64,000 nt of DNA from Mesorhizobium sp. (GTDB lineage Bacteria; Pseudomonadota; Alphaproteobacteria; Rhizobiales; Rhizobiaceae): contig NZ_JAMLIG010000001.1 in NCBI RefSeq assembly GCF_023954305.1, forward strand, positions 806,001 to 870,000, given 5' to 3'. Shown here in pieces: positions 37,571 to 45,999 of this stretch. The notes under the pieces were generated by a model. It worked only from the letters and a program-made list of their open reading frames with translations, ran no database searches and was not told the DNA's origin. Made by a program: the position numbers and the translations under genes. Position 1 is the stretch's first letter, and each line of letters begins with the position of its first letter.

Positions 37571-38241
37571 GCGGGCGGCAAGCCATTCTTTCCAAGGTGC
37601 GGGCTTCGCTGGCCGAGGCGGGCGACGACGCCGCGCGGCGCGCTGTTGTCGAGGCGCGGCTGGCGAAACCGCCGAAAGGTGTGATCCCGGCGCGGGGGAA
37701 GCTTCCCGACGACGCGCGCGTCGACCTGTTCGAGACTCTTGCGACCAAGTTCGCCGCGACAGTACAGCGCGTGCGCTCGCACGACGACGTGCCGAAGGCG
37801 GTTTCGGCCTATCTCAGGGCGAAAAACCTGCCCGCGGCCGTGCGCGTCGGGGCCGACCGGCGGCTGGCGGCGATGCCATGGGATCGGCAGAAGGCCCTGG
37901 AGGTCCGCTCCGGAGCATCCGACGGCGACGACGAGGCGGGCGTCAGCCATGCGTTCGGCGGCATCGCCGAGACCGGCACGCTGGTGATGGTTTCGGGCAA
38001 GGACAACCCGTCCACCATCAACTTCCTTCCCGAACACCACATCGTGGTGGTGGAGGCAGCGGATATCGACGGCGACATGGAGAGCGTGCTCGCCAGGGTG
38101 CGGAAAAAATTCGGGCGCGGAAAGATGCCGCGCACGTTGAACTTCATCACCGGTCCGTCGCGCTCCGGCGACATCGAGCAGAAGATCATCCTGGGCGCGC
38201 ACGGACCCAGAGCGCTGCACATCATCCTGGTCGATGGCTGA
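37567..38241 (+). CDS. lutC: L-lactate utilisation protein LutC (LUD domain)
   Basis: A 224-residue single LUD-domain protein, the third subunit of the LutABC complex. The conserved segments are HAFGGIAETGTLVMVSGKDN, NFLPEHHIVVV and the C-terminal TGPSRSGDIEQKIILGAHGP. The ATG at 37567 overlaps the lutB stop. An eight-base overlap links its end to the metallophosphoesterase gene, so all five genes from the regulator onward can be on one transcript. Confidence 0.95.
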   Translation: MSGRQAILSKVRASLAEAGDDAARRAVVEARLAKPPKGVIPARGKLPDDARVDLFETLATKFAATVQRVRSHDDVPKAVSAYLRAKNLPAAVRVGADRRLAAMPWDRQKALEVRSGASDGDDEAGVSHAFGGIAETGTLVMVSGKDNPSTINFLPEHHIVVVEAADIDGDMESVLARVRKKFGRGKMPRTLNFITGPSRSGDIEQKIILGAHGPRALHIILVDG

Positions 38242-39019
38242 ACCGGCGGGAGCGCAAGGTGTCCACCTGCTGGATGCGGCCGGACCCGAAGGCCTGCGCA
38301 TCTATGCCATCGGCGACGTGCATGGGCGGCTCGATCTGTTGCGTGCTATGCACGAGGCGATCCGGGACGAGATCGAGACGGTGCGTCCCGCAGACTGGCG
38401 CATCGTTCATATCGGCGACTACATCGACCGGGGGCCGGATTCGAAAGGCGTCATCGATTTCCTGATCGAGGCACTCCGTCGGGACGCCAGATACATCGCG
38501 CTCGCCGGCAATCACGACGCGGGGCTGCTGGAGTTTCTCGCCGAGCCGAGCCCGCAAACCCTGTTCGCCGGGCATGGCGGCCGACAGACCGCGCTGTCCT
38601 ACGGCGTCGACGCCGATTTCACCTCGCAGGCGCTGGCGCAAGACGTGGCGGCGAAACTCAGGGCGGCGATACCGCGCGAACACATCGACTTCCTGGCCGA
38701 GCTGCGGCGCAGCGCAACCTTCGGCGACTTCTTCTTCTGTCATGCGGGCGTGAGGCCGGGCGTCCCGCTGGCGCATCAGGATCCGCAAGACCTGATCTGG
38801 ATCCGCAAACCGTTCCTCGACTCGCCGCTTTTGCATGAAAAGGTCATCGTCCACGGCCACACGCCGGCGAACGAGCCCGAGATCATGCCGAACAGGGTGA
38901 ACCTGGACACGGCCGCATTCACGACCGGGGTGCTGAGTGCTCTATCGATCGAGGGAACGCGAAAGCGGATCCTGCAGATGAGCGCCGAGGGTCAGCGCGA
39001 CGCCTGGACGACGCCATAG
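38234..39019 (+). CDS. Metallophosphoesterase (PPP-like protein phosphatase)
   Basis: A 261-residue calcineurin-like phosphatase with all the metal motifs: GDVHG near residue 28, GDYIDRG, GNHD, a HAG segment and HGHT. These ligate two metal ions that activate water. Bacterial relatives dephosphorylate Ser/Thr residues or dinucleotide polyphosphates. Its start overlaps the end of lutC by eight bases, which suggests it is made with the lactate-use enzymes, though a functional link is only inferred. Confidence 0.9.
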   Translation: MAEPAGAQGVHLLDAAGPEGLRIYAIGDVHGRLDLLRAMHEAIRDEIETVRPADWRIVHIGDYIDRGPDSKGVIDFLIEALRRDARYIALAGNHDAGLLEFLAEPSPQTLFAGHGGRQTALSYGVDADFTSQALAQDVAAKLRAAIPREHIDFLAELRRSATFGDFFFCHAGVRPGVPLAHQDPQDLIWIRKPFLDSPLLHEKVIVHGHTPANEPEIMPNRVNLDTAAFTTGVLSALSIEGTRKRILQMSAEGQRDAWTTP

Positions 39020-39132
39020 CCGTCGACCGGCGCGTGGTCTCCCGCCGCGTCGGCGGTGTAGATGCCGGCCCCCCACAGCGCAATGCCGGAGAGCATCAGG
39101 ACGGAGAGGAGAGCTGCTTTCACGGGGGTCAT
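38992..39132 (-). CDS. Possible 46-residue exported or membrane peptide
   Basis: On the minus strand an ATG at 39132 opens a 46-codon frame reading MTPVKAALLSVLMLSGIALW at its start and ending with a polar tail (GDHAPVDGYGVVQASR). The N-terminus has the charge and hydrophobicity of a signal or anchor. It overlaps the 3-prime end of the phosphatase gene by 28 bases. The 5-prime region is AT-richer (TAACGTTGATTAGC), consistent with a promoter, but the ribosome site is weak. It is not recognised. Confidence 0.4.
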   Translation of the reverse strand: MTPVKAALLSVLMLSGIALWGAGIYTADAAGDHAPVDGYGVVQASR

Positions 39133-39352
39133 CTCGGTTTAGGGTCCTGAACTCTTTAGCTAATCAACGTTACCGTTTGGTTTCACGAAAACGCCCGGCC
39201 TGTAACAAGGTTCCGCCACGTTTGCGGCCGGCCGCGAGGCGGGCGAGGCTCTATCGCTCCCACGCGGCGATGAAAAGGAGATGTTTCACACAACTGTGGA
39301 TAGTTGGCGGGCGTGGCAATCCGGCAACGCGGGCGTCGTCGGCGCGGACGTA

Positions 39353-40057
39353 TCAGCGGAGGATCGTGGCGACCCAGGCGCGGGCGATGGCAAGGCCTGC
39401 GGCGTCGGCGGCGGGGCCGTGCGCTTCCGCTTCGGCGGGATAGATGTCCAGCCAGCCGGCGCGCTTTGCGGCAATCGCTTCGGGAAAGGCCTGATGCCAT
39501 TCGCCGACGAGTTTCCGGTCCGCCTCGAAATGGAACTGGATGGCGTAGCCGGCACGGCCGATACGGAACGCCTGATTGTGCGCGGCGTCGTTGCCGGCCA
39601 GACGGGTGGCACCACGCGGCAAAGTGAAGGTGTCGTCGTGCCACTGGAAGATCGGGAAGCTCTCCGGCACGGCGGACAGCACCGGGTCGTCGCGGCCCTC
39701 CGGCGTCAGCGCCACGGTCTGCCAGCCAAACTCGGGCGCCGCCCCGATGAGGTTTTCCGCGCCGTAGGCGCGGGCGAGGATCTGGCTGCCGAGGCAGACG
39801 CCGAGCGCGGATTTTCCGGAATCGGCGAAGGACCGCATCAGGGAGGCCAGAGCCGGCAGATAGGGATACTCCTCGTCGGCGAGCGCGTTCTGGCCGCCGC
39901 CCAGCACGATGATCGCGTCGTGGCCATCGTGCGCCGACGGCAGTTCGTCGCCGAGATGGGCGCGCACCACCGTGATCTCCGCGCCGGCCTCGTCCAGCGC
40001 CGTCGCCATCTGGCCGAGACCGGTATTGTCGTAGTTCTCGACGACGAGCACTTTCAT
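39353..40057 (-). CDS. Class I glutamine amidotransferase-like protein
   Basis: A 234-residue cytosolic GATase. The nucleophile elbow GVCLGSQ holds the catalytic Cys, and QFHFEAD supplies the His-Glu pair. IIVLGGGQNALADEEYPYLP forms the oxyanion region. Stand-alone members include GMP-synthase-like and gamma-glutamyl hydrolase enzymes; the acceptor reaction here is unknown. It is divergent from the next gene across 72 bases. Confidence 0.88.
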   Translation of the reverse strand: MKVLVVENYDNTGLGQMATALDEAGAEITVVRAHLGDELPSAHDGHDAIIVLGGGQNALADEEYPYLPALASLMRSFADSGKSALGVCLGSQILARAYGAENLIGAAPEFGWQTVALTPEGRDDPVLSAVPESFPIFQWHDDTFTLPRGATRLAGNDAAHNQAFRIGRAGYAIQFHFEADRKLVGEWHQAFPEAIAAKRAGWLDIYPAEAEAHGPAADAAGLAIARAWVATILR

Positions 40058-40129
40058 CGCACGTGTTCCGGGTGGGCAGGACGGGCCTGAGCGGTATCAT
40101 GGAGCGTTGCCGTCGGGAAGGAGGAGCTG

Positions 40130-40867
40130 ATGCCGCTGCAGAACAGGGTCGACCCGTTCGGCGAGATCCAAGCGGTCGCCGCCCGCGGCATGTTCACCGG
40201 CAACCGCGGCTTAATCCACGACCCCGTTACGAAGACATTGTTGAAGCGGCGCTGGACGACCAAGGCGTGGATCATCTGCGAATGCGAGTTTCGCGGCCGC
40301 AAGCGCGAGGTGATGGGACGCAACGCACCCTCCGGCGGAGCGGGCTGGACGGAATTGTTCTTCCTCGACGAGGTGACGGCCCTCGCCGCCGGCCACCGCC
40401 CCTGCTTCTATTGCCGGCGCGAGCGGGCGGTCGAGTTCGCGCGCTGCTTCGCGGCCAGGCAAGGACGGGAGACGATCAGCGCGCCGGAGATGGATGCGGT
40501 GCTGCATCGGGAGAGGTGGGCGAGCGGGGGCCGGGCTACGCGCCAAGCGGAGCTACCCCCACCCCGTACCCCTCCCCACAAGGGGGAGGGGGATTCTGAG
40601 CGATCGGCGCCCCCCTCCCCCTTGTGGGGAGGGATACGGGGTGGGGGTATCCCAGGCTGCAGCCTCTCAGCACTTCCTGTTGGCGCAATGATCGCAGCCA
40701 ACGGGCGGGCCTTTGCGAAGGCGGGCGCCTGCTGGCTGGAGTGGTCGTTTCAAGGCTGGCTGCCCTCCTTCGAGCCAACGGTCGATGTCACGCTCTTGAC
40801 ACCGGAATCAACCGTGCGCGCCCTCGCCCGAGGCTATGCACCGGTCTGGCATCGCTCCGCCGGATAA
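40130..40867 (+). CDS. Conserved hypothetical protein with in-frame palindromic repeat
   Basis: A 245-residue protein with strong AAGGAGGAG ribosome site. The N-terminal part (RWTTKAWIICECEFRGRKRE, then GWTELFFLDEVTALAAGHRP with CFYCRRERA) looks like a small zinc-binding domain (Cys-x2-Cys) known only as hypothetical in rhizobia. The middle, residues about 142-174, is encoded by a 96-base inverted repeat and is rich in Pro/Gly. The C-terminal part (NGRAFAKAGACWLEWSFQGW) resumes normal sequence. No function is assigned. The insertion adds 32 codons and does not break the frame. Confidence 0.7.
   Translation: MPLQNRVDPFGEIQAVAARGMFTGNRGLIHDPVTKTLLKRRWTTKAWIICECEFRGRKREVMGRNAPSGGAGWTELFFLDEVTALAAGHRPCFYCRRERAVEFARCFAARQGRETISAPEMDAVLHRERWASGGRATRQAELPPPRTPPHKGEGDSERSAPPSPLWGGIRGGGIPGCSLSALPVGAMIAANGRAFAKAGACWLEWSFQGWLPSFEPTVDVTLLTPESTVRALARGYAPVWHRSAG
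40554..40649. repeat. Inverted repeat inside a coding sequence
   Basis: Arms 40554-40592 and 40611-40649 match at 38 of 39 positions around an 18-base centre. Each arm combines a CCCCACCCCGT block with CCCTCCCC and CTTGTGGGGAGGG-type stems, like the elements at the his locus. The 96-base unit is a multiple of three and is translated. Confidence 0.85.
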
Positions 40868-40906
40868 TGCCTTGAACTCGCCGCAAGCCTGCCGCATGGC
40901 ACGGCG

Positions 40907-41644
40907 ATGCGAGCGAATTACAGGATGCAGCGGCTGTTCGTGCCGCAGGCGATGCAGGCGAACGGCGAGATCGAGCCCGATCCGCAGCAGGCGCACTATC
41001 TCCTCAACGTCCTGCGCATGCATTCCGGCACGCAGCTTCTCGTCTTCAACGGCATCGACGGCGAATGGCTGGCGAGCGTGGTCGAGGTCTCGCGCAAGAA
41101 GGTGCGGCTAGCGCTGATGACGCAGGTCAGGCCGCAGCCCGCGCCCTCCGACCTCGTCTACTGTTTCGCGCCGCTGAAGCAGGGGCGGCTCGACTACATG
41201 GTGCAGAAGGCGGTCGAGATGGGCGCCGGCGCGCTGCAGCCCGTGCTGACCCAGCACACGCAGATGTCGAACATCGGCATCGACCGCATCCGCGCCAACG
41301 TGGTCGAGGCGGCCGAGCAGTGCGGTATCCTGGCGATGCCTGAAGTTCGCGACGTGGTGAAGCTCGACCGCCTGATCTGGGAATGGGAACCCGGCCGGCG
41401 GCTGATCTTCTGCGACGAGGGAGCGGAAACCAACAATCCGGTGCCTGCTTTGAGAACCATACCGGAAGACAAGCTCGGCCTGCTGATCGGGCCGGAGGGC
41501 GGCTTTTCCGAGGAGGAGCGCCAGCAATTGCGTGCCCTGCCCTATGTCACCTCGATTCCCCTCGGCCCGCGAATCCTGCGCGCGGACACGGCGGCGGTTG
41601 CCGCGATGGCGGTGATCCAGGCGACGATCGGAGATTGGCGCTGA
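40907..41644 (+). CDS. rsmE: 16S rRNA (uracil-1498-N3)-methyltransferase
   Basis: A 245-residue SPOUT-class enzyme that methylates U1498 of 16S rRNA using SAM. It has a PUA-like N-terminus (RLFVPQAMQANGEIEPD and YLLNVLRMHSG) and the SAM-binding trefoil knot with LLIGPEGGFSEEE and PLGPRILRADTA. The length is normal. The ATG at 40907 is used; an in-frame ATG six codons later is possible. Glutamate-cysteine ligase follows on the same strand after 118 bases. Confidence 0.95.
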   Translation: MRANYRMQRLFVPQAMQANGEIEPDPQQAHYLLNVLRMHSGTQLLVFNGIDGEWLASVVEVSRKKVRLALMTQVRPQPAPSDLVYCFAPLKQGRLDYMVQKAVEMGAGALQPVLTQHTQMSNIGIDRIRANVVEAAEQCGILAMPEVRDVVKLDRLIWEWEPGRRLIFCDEGAETNNPVPALRTIPEDKLGLLIGPEGGFSEEERQQLRALPYVTSIPLGPRILRADTAAVAAMAVIQATIGDWR

Positions 41645-41762
41645 GACCGCGCTTTGCCTCCATCAAGTTTCGTTGACGGCTGGCTCAGAACATTTCGCTT
41701 GCCGTCCGGCCAGCTTTCCGGCCAATGCTCGCGCGCAAAAAGACTGTTCCAGGGACAACGCC

Positions 41763-43136
41763 ATGGCGCGCGACACGACGGATTCGAGCCCGATCGAGGG
41801 CATTGATGAGCTCGTCGGTTATCTTGCCGCCGGCAACAAGCCCCGCGAAAAGTGGCGCATCGGCACCGAGCACGAGAAATTTCCCTTCTACGTCGACGGC
41901 AATGCGCCCGTGCCTTACGCGGGTCCGCGCGGCATCAAGGCGCTGCTCGACGGCATGAAGGGGATGCTCGGCTGGGAGCCGATCATCGACGCCGGCAACA
42001 TCATCGGCCTCGTCGAACCGACCGGCCAGGGCGCCATTTCGCTGGAACCCGGCGGGCAGTTCGAGCTCTCCGGCGCGCCGCTGGAATCGATCCACCAGAC
42101 CTGTCGCGAGGGCAACGCGCATCTGGCGCAGCTGCGCGAGATCGCCGAACCGCTCGGCATCCGCTTCCTCGGTCTCGGCGGCAGCCCGAAATGGACGCTT
42201 GCCGAGACGCCGAAAATGCCCAAGTCGCGCTACGAGATCATGACGCGCTACATGCCGAAGGTCGGCACCAAGGGCCTCGACATGATGTACCGCACCTGCA
42301 CGATCCAGGTGAACCTCGATTTCGAGAGCGAGGCGGACATGCGGCGCAAGATGCAGGTGTCGCTCAAGCTCCAGCCGTTGGCGACCGCGCTGTTCGCCAA
42401 CTCGCCCTTCACAGACGGGCGCCCGAACGGGCTGCAGAGCTGGCGCGGCGACATCTGGCGCGACACCGACAACCAGCGCTCCGGCCTGCTTCCCTTCTGT
42501 TTCTCCCCCGATTTCGGCTTTGCCGACTATGTCGAATGGGCGCTGGACGTGCCGATGTATTTCGTCATCCGCGAGGGCCGCTACATCGATATGACGCACA
42601 TGACCTTCCGCGACTTCATGGCCGGCAGGGCGCGTGGCGAGGTGCCGGACGGCATGCCGACCATGGGCGACTGGGCGAACCATCTGTCGACGCTGTTCCC
42701 CGATGTCAGGCTGAAGCGCTTCCTGGAAATGCGCGGCGCCGACGGCGGACCATGGCGGCGCATCTGCGCCCTGCCGGCCCTCTGGGTCGGCTTGCTCTAC
42801 GACCCTCAAGCGCTGGACGCCGCCGAGGATCTCACCCGCGACTGGACCTTCGAGGAGGTGCGCGCAATGCGCGACGCGGTGCCGGAACAGGCGCTGAAGA
42901 CGGTATTCCGCAACCGGTCGCTGCTGGAGGTGGCCCGCGAGGTGCTGGCGATCTCGCGGCAGGGCTTGAGGAATCGGGCTCGCCGAAACCGCGACGGCTA
43001 TGACGAGACGAGCTTCCTGTCGACGCTGGACGAGGTGGTCGCACGCGGCACCACGAGCGCGGAAGAGATGCTTTCCGCCTACCACACGCGCTGGGGCGGC
43101 TCGATCGAGCCGGTGTTTCTGGAAAATGCCTACTGA
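41763..43136 (+). CDS. gshA: Glutamate-cysteine ligase (plant/alphaproteobacterial type)
   Basis: A 457-residue ATP-dependent ligase that makes gamma-glutamylcysteine, the first step of glutathione synthesis. The start of the catalytic domain WRIGTEHEKFPFYVDG, the ISLEPGGQFELSGAPL segment and the YRTCTIQVNLDFES region match the plant-like class found in rhizobia. The ATG at 41763 is chosen because the upstream 30 codons are not conserved in pattern. The C-terminal SAYHTRWGGSIEPVFLE is typical. Confidence 0.95.
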   Translation: MARDTTDSSPIEGIDELVGYLAAGNKPREKWRIGTEHEKFPFYVDGNAPVPYAGPRGIKALLDGMKGMLGWEPIIDAGNIIGLVEPTGQGAISLEPGGQFELSGAPLESIHQTCREGNAHLAQLREIAEPLGIRFLGLGGSPKWTLAETPKMPKSRYEIMTRYMPKVGTKGLDMMYRTCTIQVNLDFESEADMRRKMQVSLKLQPLATALFANSPFTDGRPNGLQSWRGDIWRDTDNQRSGLLPFCFSPDFGFADYVEWALDVPMYFVIREGRYIDMTHMTFRDFMAGRARGEVPDGMPTMGDWANHLSTLFPDVRLKRFLEMRGADGGPWRRICALPALWVGLLYDPQALDAAEDLTRDWTFEEVRAMRDAVPEQALKTVFRNRSLLEVAREVLAISRQGLRNRARRNRDGYDETSFLSTLDEVVARGTTSAEEMLSAYHTRWGGSIEPVFLENAY

Positions 43137-43184
43137 GCGGCGGACGGCCGGCCGCCGGGCGAGATCGCCTCGGATCGCTACTGC

Positions 43185-44237
43185 CTAGCGCGCGACGGCA
43201 GGGGCCGAAGAGCCGCCGGGGTTGTGAACGGCATTGCCGGCACCGGTGGCGCAGACCACCCGATTGCGCCCGCCGTTCTTCGCCTCATACAGCGCGCGGT
43301 CGGCCACTTTCATCAGATCGGAGATTCCAGTCATCGCGTCGTCGCGCGACGCCGCGCCGATGCTGATCGTTGTCGATATCCGGTCAGTTTCGGCGACAAG
43401 CGGATTCTCGGCAACCTCGCGGCGCAGGCGTTCCGCAACCAATAGCGATTGTGCCAGGTCGGTCTCCGGCAGCAGAAGGCCGAACTCTTCCCCGCCTATG
43501 CGGGCGAGCACATCCGAATCGCGCTTGCAGGCGGTCGCGACCTTCGTGAGATGGACGATCATCTGATCGCCTGTTTCGTGGCCGAAGCGATCGTTGATCG
43601 ATTTGAAGAAGTCGATGTCGATCATCAGGAACGACAACGGCCGCCGGTAGCGCCGCGACCTGCCCCATTCGATATCCGCAAGCGTCATGAAATGGCGCCG
43701 GTTGTAGATGCCGGTCATTCCGTCCGTCGTCGCAAGCCGCTCGAGCTCCTCGGCATGGTGGACGATGTCGGTGATGTCGCTGTAGGTCAGCATCCGTCCG
43801 CCTGCGGGAAGCACGGCGCACTGGCAGCGAATGACCCGTCCGCTGCTCAGGCGCTGATCGACGGGAGGCTGGTCTCCCGCGACGACCCATGCGAGCCGCT
43901 CGGACACGTATTTCCTCAGTTCGTCGGGCGAGACCGCATAGGCCCTGGTTCGCCGCGCATGTTCCAGCATTTCGGCGAAGAGCGGCTTGCCGTGGACGAA
44001 CTCCGCGGGAGAGTTGAACATGGCGTGCAGCGCGGGGTTGGCATATTGCGCGCGCAACTCACGGTCCAGGAGGATGACGCCGTTCTCGATATTGTCGAGT
44101 GCGGCGTAGAGGGTGGCAAGTTCGGTGGCGGCAGCAGCATTTGTGGGTTGCGTGGCGTAAACGGGCCGGGCGCGCGCGGTCTCGCGGTCGAGCTTCCTGT
44201 GTATCGGGTTCCGGTCGGTCGGCCGCAATATTGGCAT
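43185..44237 (-). CDS. PAS-GGDEF diguanylate cyclase
   Basis: A 350-residue c-di-GMP synthase. The N-terminal half contains one PAS-like domain (ALDNIENGVILLDRELRAQY to SDITDIVHHAEELE). The GGDEF domain starts at DGMTGIYNRRHFMTLA and has an intact GGEEF. An RDSD inhibitory site lies five residues ahead of the motif, so product feedback is expected, unlike the cyclase at 13.3 kb. No membrane segment is seen, so it is likely cytosolic. Confidence 0.9.
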   Translation of the reverse strand: MPILRPTDRNPIHRKLDRETARARPVYATQPTNAAAATELATLYAALDNIENGVILLDRELRAQYANPALHAMFNSPAEFVHGKPLFAEMLEHARRTRAYAVSPDELRKYVSERLAWVVAGDQPPVDQRLSSGRVIRCQCAVLPAGGRMLTYSDITDIVHHAEELERLATTDGMTGIYNRRHFMTLADIEWGRSRRYRRPLSFLMIDIDFFKSINDRFGHETGDQMIVHLTKVATACKRDSDVLARIGGEEFGLLLPETDLAQSLLVAERLRREVAENPLVAETDRISTTISIGAASRDDAMTGISDLMKVADRALYEAKNGGRNRVVCATGAGNAVHNPGGSSAPAVAR

Positions 44238-44537
44238 TGCTTATTCCGTGCACCCCTGGTTCGCTGTATCGCCCATGTCAAACGTGCAACGCGACCAGCA
44301 AAACGTACGGGGCTTAACATTAAGAAAGGATCATCCAACGCGTCCTGTCCAAGCGCGCGCCGGGCCGTATTTTGGCCGATATGGTGAAGGGAAGCCTAAC
44401 GACTGGCCACAGCCGGGGTGGAGCGGGTGATCGCGGGTTCGTCGACTGAGTGCGGAAGCTCGGTGTGTTTGCCTCTTCTAAGCAAACGGGTTCCGCTTTA
44501 CGGTGCCGGACGAAGGCAACCTTACCTGGAGACCGCG
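44238..44537. other. Intergenic region between divergent genes
   Basis: This 300-base stretch separates the PAS-GGDEF gene (minus) and the DUF937 gene (plus). It holds a dyad GTTTGC (44467-44472) / GCAAAC (44482-44487) with a nine-base spacer, 50 bases before the DUF937 start. An AT-richer patch near 44300 (TTAACATTAAGAAAGGATC) could contain a promoter. No gene is apparent. Confidence 0.5.
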
Positions 44538-45419
44538 ATGCAACCGCTCTATGACATGATGGCGCAGAACGGGCGCGCGGTGGAACTCATGGCGCGCCAG
44601 TTCAACCTGTCTCAGCAGCAGGCCGCGCTTGCCATGGAAGCGCTGATGCCCGCCTTCAGCCAGGGGCTGAAGCGCAACACGTCGGATCCCTACGGCGTGT
44701 CGAGCTTCCTCCAGGCGCTGGCGAGCGGCCAGCACGCGAAATACTACGACGATGCGGCGAATGCGTTCTCTCCGGCCGGCATGTCGGAGGGAAACGGCAT
44801 CCTTGGCCACCTGTTCGGCTCGAAGGAACTGTCGCGCGCGGTCGCGGCGCAGGCGGCGCAGGTAACCGGCATCCAGCAGGAGATCCTGAAGCAGATGCTG
44901 CCGGCGATGGCCTCCATGCTGATGGGCGGCCTGTTCCGGCAGACAACGGCGCCCCAGCAGGCGCAGGCCGGCGGCTTTGGGGCCAGCGGCAACATCCTCG
45001 GCGAGATCATCGACCAGATGATGAAGCAGGGCGGCGGCATGGCGGGACAGCCGCAGCCGCGCCAGGCGCCTCAACCCAATCCGATGGATCCGTTCGACAA
45101 CCCGTTCGGCAAGATCCTGAAGGACATGATGAGCGGCGGGGCGCAACCGGCGCCGCGCCAGGAGCGTCAACCGCGCCAGACGGACCCGATGACCGACAAT
45201 CCGCTCGGCCGCATCTTCGAAGAAATGATGCGCGGCGGCCAGCGCCGTCAGGAACCGGAGCCGCAGCCGCGAACCAATCCGAGCGGCCGTCCGCGCAATC
45301 CCTATGACGACCTGTTCGGCGAGATGTTCGAGAGCGGCTCCAAGCAGCGCGACGAATACCAGAAGAGCATGGAGTCGATCTTCGACCAGTATCTGAAGGG
45401 CATGGAACGCTACCGCTAG
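44538..45419 (+). CDS. DUF937-domain protein with repeated C-terminal motif
   Basis: A 293-residue protein. The N-terminal 140 residues are the helical DUF937 domain (YDMMAQNGRAVELMARQFNL and GVSSFLQALASGQHAKYYDD). The C-terminal half has four imperfect repeats of the form NPxGxIxxxMMxGG (for example DNPFGKILKDMMSGG, DNPLGRIFEEMMRGG, DDLFGEMFESG), separated by Gln/Pro/Arg-rich linkers. The repeats suggest a multivalent binding tail. The function is unknown. The ATG has GGAG in front. Confidence 0.82.
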   Translation: MQPLYDMMAQNGRAVELMARQFNLSQQQAALAMEALMPAFSQGLKRNTSDPYGVSSFLQALASGQHAKYYDDAANAFSPAGMSEGNGILGHLFGSKELSRAVAAQAAQVTGIQQEILKQMLPAMASMLMGGLFRQTTAPQQAQAGGFGASGNILGEIIDQMMKQGGGMAGQPQPRQAPQPNPMDPFDNPFGKILKDMMSGGAQPAPRQERQPRQTDPMTDNPLGRIFEEMMRGGQRRQEPEPQPRTNPSGRPRNPYDDLFGEMFESGSKQRDEYQKSMESIFDQYLKGMERYR

Positions 45420-45429
45420 ATGCGAAAAA

Positions 45430-45454
45430 GCCCGGTCCTTGGGAGGGACCGGGC
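45430..45454 (-). terminator. Intrinsic terminator for the DUF1127 gene
   Basis: GCCCGGTCC (45430-45438) pairs with GGACCGGGC (45446-45454). Read on the minus strand, the stem is followed by TTTTT, so it stops transcription from the gene at 45514-45819. It lies just past the end of the convergent DUF937 gene. Confidence 0.85.
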
Positions 45455-45513
45455 AGTCGGCAGGCGTCCGGCGGGGGAGCCGGGAGTGAACGGGAGCGCC
45501 TGCAAAACGTAAA

Positions 45514-45819
45514 TCAGCAAACCTGCCGCGCGGCGCGCTCGGTGGCGTCGCGCATCGCCTGGATGCTGCGCGCCTCAGCCAGCGCGCCGAGCGTCGTGGT
45601 CGGATCGACTCCGAACGGTTCGCACCATGCAACGTGAAGGTCGCCGCGGGTCAGCCCGATATCGGCGAGCTCACAGTCGGACTTCGCACCGAGATGATAG
45701 ATCTCGCGGCGATTTTTCCAGGCGCGCAATATGCGGACGACGGCGTTGACGACGCGCACCGCCACGGCCGGGCGCGTGGTGCCGGTCAGCGGGAACGGGG
45801 TGCGGTCAAGCGTCGTCAT
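45514..45819 (-). CDS. DUF1127-domain small protein
   Basis: A 101-residue protein. The middle contains the DUF1127 motif RAWKNRREIYHLGAKSDCEL and ADIGLTRGDL, an Arg-rich helix-turn found in many small alphaproteobacterial proteins, some of which bind RNA or affect phosphate and carbon metabolism. An AAGGAGAG box precedes the ATG. It is divergent from a LysR-type regulator, which may control it. Confidence 0.88.
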   Translation of the reverse strand: MTTLDRTPFPLTGTTRPAVAVRVVNAVVRILRAWKNRREIYHLGAKSDCELADIGLTRGDLHVAWCEPFGVDPTTTLGALAEARSIQAMRDATERAARQVC

Positions 45820-45999
45820 CTTGTCTCTCCTTCATGGCGTCCGCGCACGAGAGCCCGCGCGCCAGCACATGGTGTGCGGCGTTCGTGCGGCTGCCGAATG
45901 GCGCTCCTGTCTGTGGACGTGAGCGGTTTGACAGGTGCCGATCAATTCGTCTAACGAATGTTTCTTATCAAAAGCATCATTTCGATTGATGAGGGTGTC

